From the NCBI GenBank assembly GCA_903870275.1, contig CAIQCK010000012.1:62001-126000 (forward strand): a stretch of DNA of 64,000 nt. The letters are read 5' to 3'. Positions within the stretch are counted from its first letter, which is position 1; the number at the start of each line of letters is the position of its first letter. Origin of the DNA: an uncultured bacterium. Its GTDB lineage: Bacteria; Verrucomicrobiota; Verrucomicrobiia; CAIQCK01. The notes under the pieces were generated by a model that saw only the letters and a program-made list of their open reading frames with translations, did no database searches and had not been told where the DNA came from. The translations under genes and the position numbers were made by a program. Shown piece by piece: positions 63,801 through 64,000 of this stretch.

Positions 63801-64000
63801 TTCCAGACTATACGAAGGAGCCGCTGAATGACGGCGTGGTACTACCGCGCGGCCAGGCTGGTCAAGCATGGGCCTCGGCCGAGACCCCGCAGGAGCATTC
63901 TGTGACGTTGACCTGGCCACAGCCGCACAAGATCGGCAGCGTCTTTCTCTGTTGGGGCCAAAATGACTGGCTGCCTCGAGCTTACCGCATCGAGTGCAGG
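60875..64000 (+). CDS. Giant secreted glycoside hydrolase-like protein, partial (C-terminus outside window)
   Basis: From the ATG at 60875 the frame stays open for 1042 codons to the last base of the window. Residues ~23-42 (LRFALLGVVLGAALGQTALA) form the signal peptide core. The following ~220 residues are beta-rich (VRIVRDGNRIEFGNACLARVF, GIGAVVRYELAPGSFFMRKRLTLETG split by loops), as in the N-terminal domains of GH31/GH36/GH97-type enzymes. A TIM-barrel region follows: VDCVTLNGWAEPRQG, VAMYYYDWGSFNCP (~residue 425) and DIFLCDTGWFSPWW (~471) look like catalytic strand ends. The last 300 residues are beta-sandwich modules. A 51-nt palindrome lies within the signal peptide codons. Exact GH family not assigned. 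Confidence 0.75.
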   Translation, partial: MKMRSLVARDSVAGIPPRSGGLRFALLGVVLGAALGQTALAAQADTRDVRIVRDGNRIEFGNACLARVFTTRPMLATVAIINRLTGKSFDVRGTEFLLDLGQGKSLTASDFSVEAVTPDAAAGTLTFRLRHAALGIGAVVRYELAPGSFFMRKRLTLETGSTCVRSVEVERLSFGGAPLATLLPDCMNVIPTEPANNLTRCPEPHAMEIGLGQPVFVAGQVFLGLEHPAGHNAYDRDGMVFLRHYPSKAGRIECKPAVLGVAADRPHERVRDAFLRYVESLRMRPVKRFTEFFFDAYDSDKRARQIMDTARETLLKRGVRVDCVTLNGWAEPRQGLMVPPLSWPDLLKQLTDYAKKQLGCPLGLHVYTTGDRSPALRDWIAKRFDMIYVEPGERSVGAYCLADPRVEQELTANLARYVHDHDVAMYYYDWGSFNCPAGNHRGHMPGYGTEAIADAFIRQLEAMRAARPDIFLCDTGWFSPWWLRWYDGVYYQPGGDWNSRLDGPPSFATVDLLGTFRDAGMKRRFEKRPYYPATGYINHGAISYAWMDWKKRASPPRQAFVNYVAMMFLLGPQIAEYILSLPELSEENRDDLAAVHRWGLARDPWLLADTRPLGGDPMKGQVYGFAHIVKGNRGIIGLRNPTVFERSFRLVCDEQAGFWPEDAPFVVTTSYPFTRAEARLVSFGDTVEVRLAAHELRVLEIAEPGAMPRPVTLGCREQLLKSTPTSTTIALLGGAGDAVTIVSPTPMERVLLDGKPSAIKSGARQASIHLPQRAAALRTVHAENISLQDRRPEINLLFTADVPDGVRAKLVVVFTEMATGARFDASITCGGKPCDVEAPHGLLRDSEGRDTGKRAAATDWNLFRAELPTGRSDVRCVFRQTEPSLATSAVGSWRAKAHVFVDAAQDFSETHRIEIRHQPVAAKPLPSLPTHWNAVEETRTTLIDGRLVICGTPTDPHNIALATGPCPPNVEVDSTFPDYTKEPLNDGVVLPRGQAGQAWASAETPQEHSVTLTWPQPHKIGSVFLCWGQNDWLPRAYRIECR
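60892..60942. repeat. REP-like 51-nt palindrome inside the signal-peptide coding sequence
   Basis: Arms of 25 nt around a single central A pair with only four mismatches: the outer CGTAGCCCG (60892-60900) faces CGGGCTACG (60934-60942), ACTCCG (60903-60908) faces CGGAGT (60926-60931), and GCGGGA faces TCCCGC at the centre (60911-60923). The length, a multiple of three, keeps the reading frame open and encodes 17 residues (VARDSVAGIPPRSGGLR region) before the hydrophobic core. Such palindromes usually lie between genes. Confidence 0.75.

Noticed and set aside
1..64000. CRISPR array, tRNA, rRNA, transposase or prophage genes
   Set aside because: No direct-repeat/spacer pattern, tRNA cloverleaf, rRNA-like stretch, DDE transposase or phage structural protein was recognised by reading; a tRNAscan or HMM search could still reveal a missed tRNA.

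Overview
The window is GC-rich (by eye above 60% G+C) chromosomal DNA, densely packed with genes. Its most likely source is a free-living member of Verrucomicrobiota or a close PVC relative. The basis is indirect: many twin-arginine (Tat) exported Gfo/Idh/MocA oxidoreductases with the leader pattern NRRDFLKSSGAA...LPNIIPASAFGA, several ceramidase-like, ThuA-like, DUF4838-type and beta-helix proteins, and hairpin-rich REP-type repeats. No rRNA, tRNA, CRISPR array, transposase or prophage was recognised.

Layout. 1-1322 (minus) holds an ABC-2 type exporter: an ATPase and a permease cut by the window edge. 1516-18337 (plus) is a run of twelve closely spaced same-strand genes, probably one operon: two single and two tandem ceramidase-like proteins, three tandem Tat-exported Gfo/Idh/MocA oxidoreductases, two TIM-barrel sugar isomerase/epimerase-like proteins, a six-hairpin glycosidase-like protein, a Tat-exported protein of unknown function and a ThuA-like protein. 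18338-18724 is non-coding and contains a MITE-like element with 14-bp perfect inverted ends. 18725-19903 (minus) is a retropepsin-like/PDZ protein. 20243-23373 (plus) encodes a ThuA-TIM barrel fusion translationally coupled to another Gfo/Idh/MocA protein. 23399-26083 (minus) and 26220-27653 (plus) encode a DUF4838-type protein and a fifth ceramidase-like protein. 27709-28965 (minus) is an orphan gene of low G+C.

29124-43452 (minus) is a polysaccharide-type block: an alpha/beta hydrolase, a GH42-like protein, two beta-helix proteins, an M19 dipeptidase-like protein, a second DUF4838-type protein, a Gfo/Idh/MocA protein and an NHL beta-propeller. 43636-43818 is a small plus-strand ORF. 43891-45441 is guaA. 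45588-47754 (minus) is an ExbB/ExbD/TonB-like cluster ending in a 77-residue zinc-ribbon membrane protein. 47909-49944 (plus) is an oxidoreductase/SDR pair. 50018-54484 (minus) is a large LamG/beta-helix protein lying between an intact ACT-domain gene and a truncated copy of it. 54597-57409 (minus) pairs an ATP-grasp-like ligase with a DHA2-type exporter. 57600-64000 (plus) is an IclR-headed catabolic operon: a glucarate dehydratase-like enolase-superfamily enzyme, an SDR, an unknown protein and a very large secreted glycosidase-like protein that runs off the window.

Taken together the window reads as a degradation island for complex or modified glycans and uronates. Secreted beta-helix and glycosidase-like proteins would act on the polymer, exported NAD(P)-type oxidoreductases with isomerase and ThuA partners may oxidise and rearrange sugars outside the cytoplasm, and cytoplasmic SDR and enolase-type enzymes would feed acid sugars into central metabolism. 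This functional picture is inference from family membership and gene order. The family assignments themselves are mostly secure.
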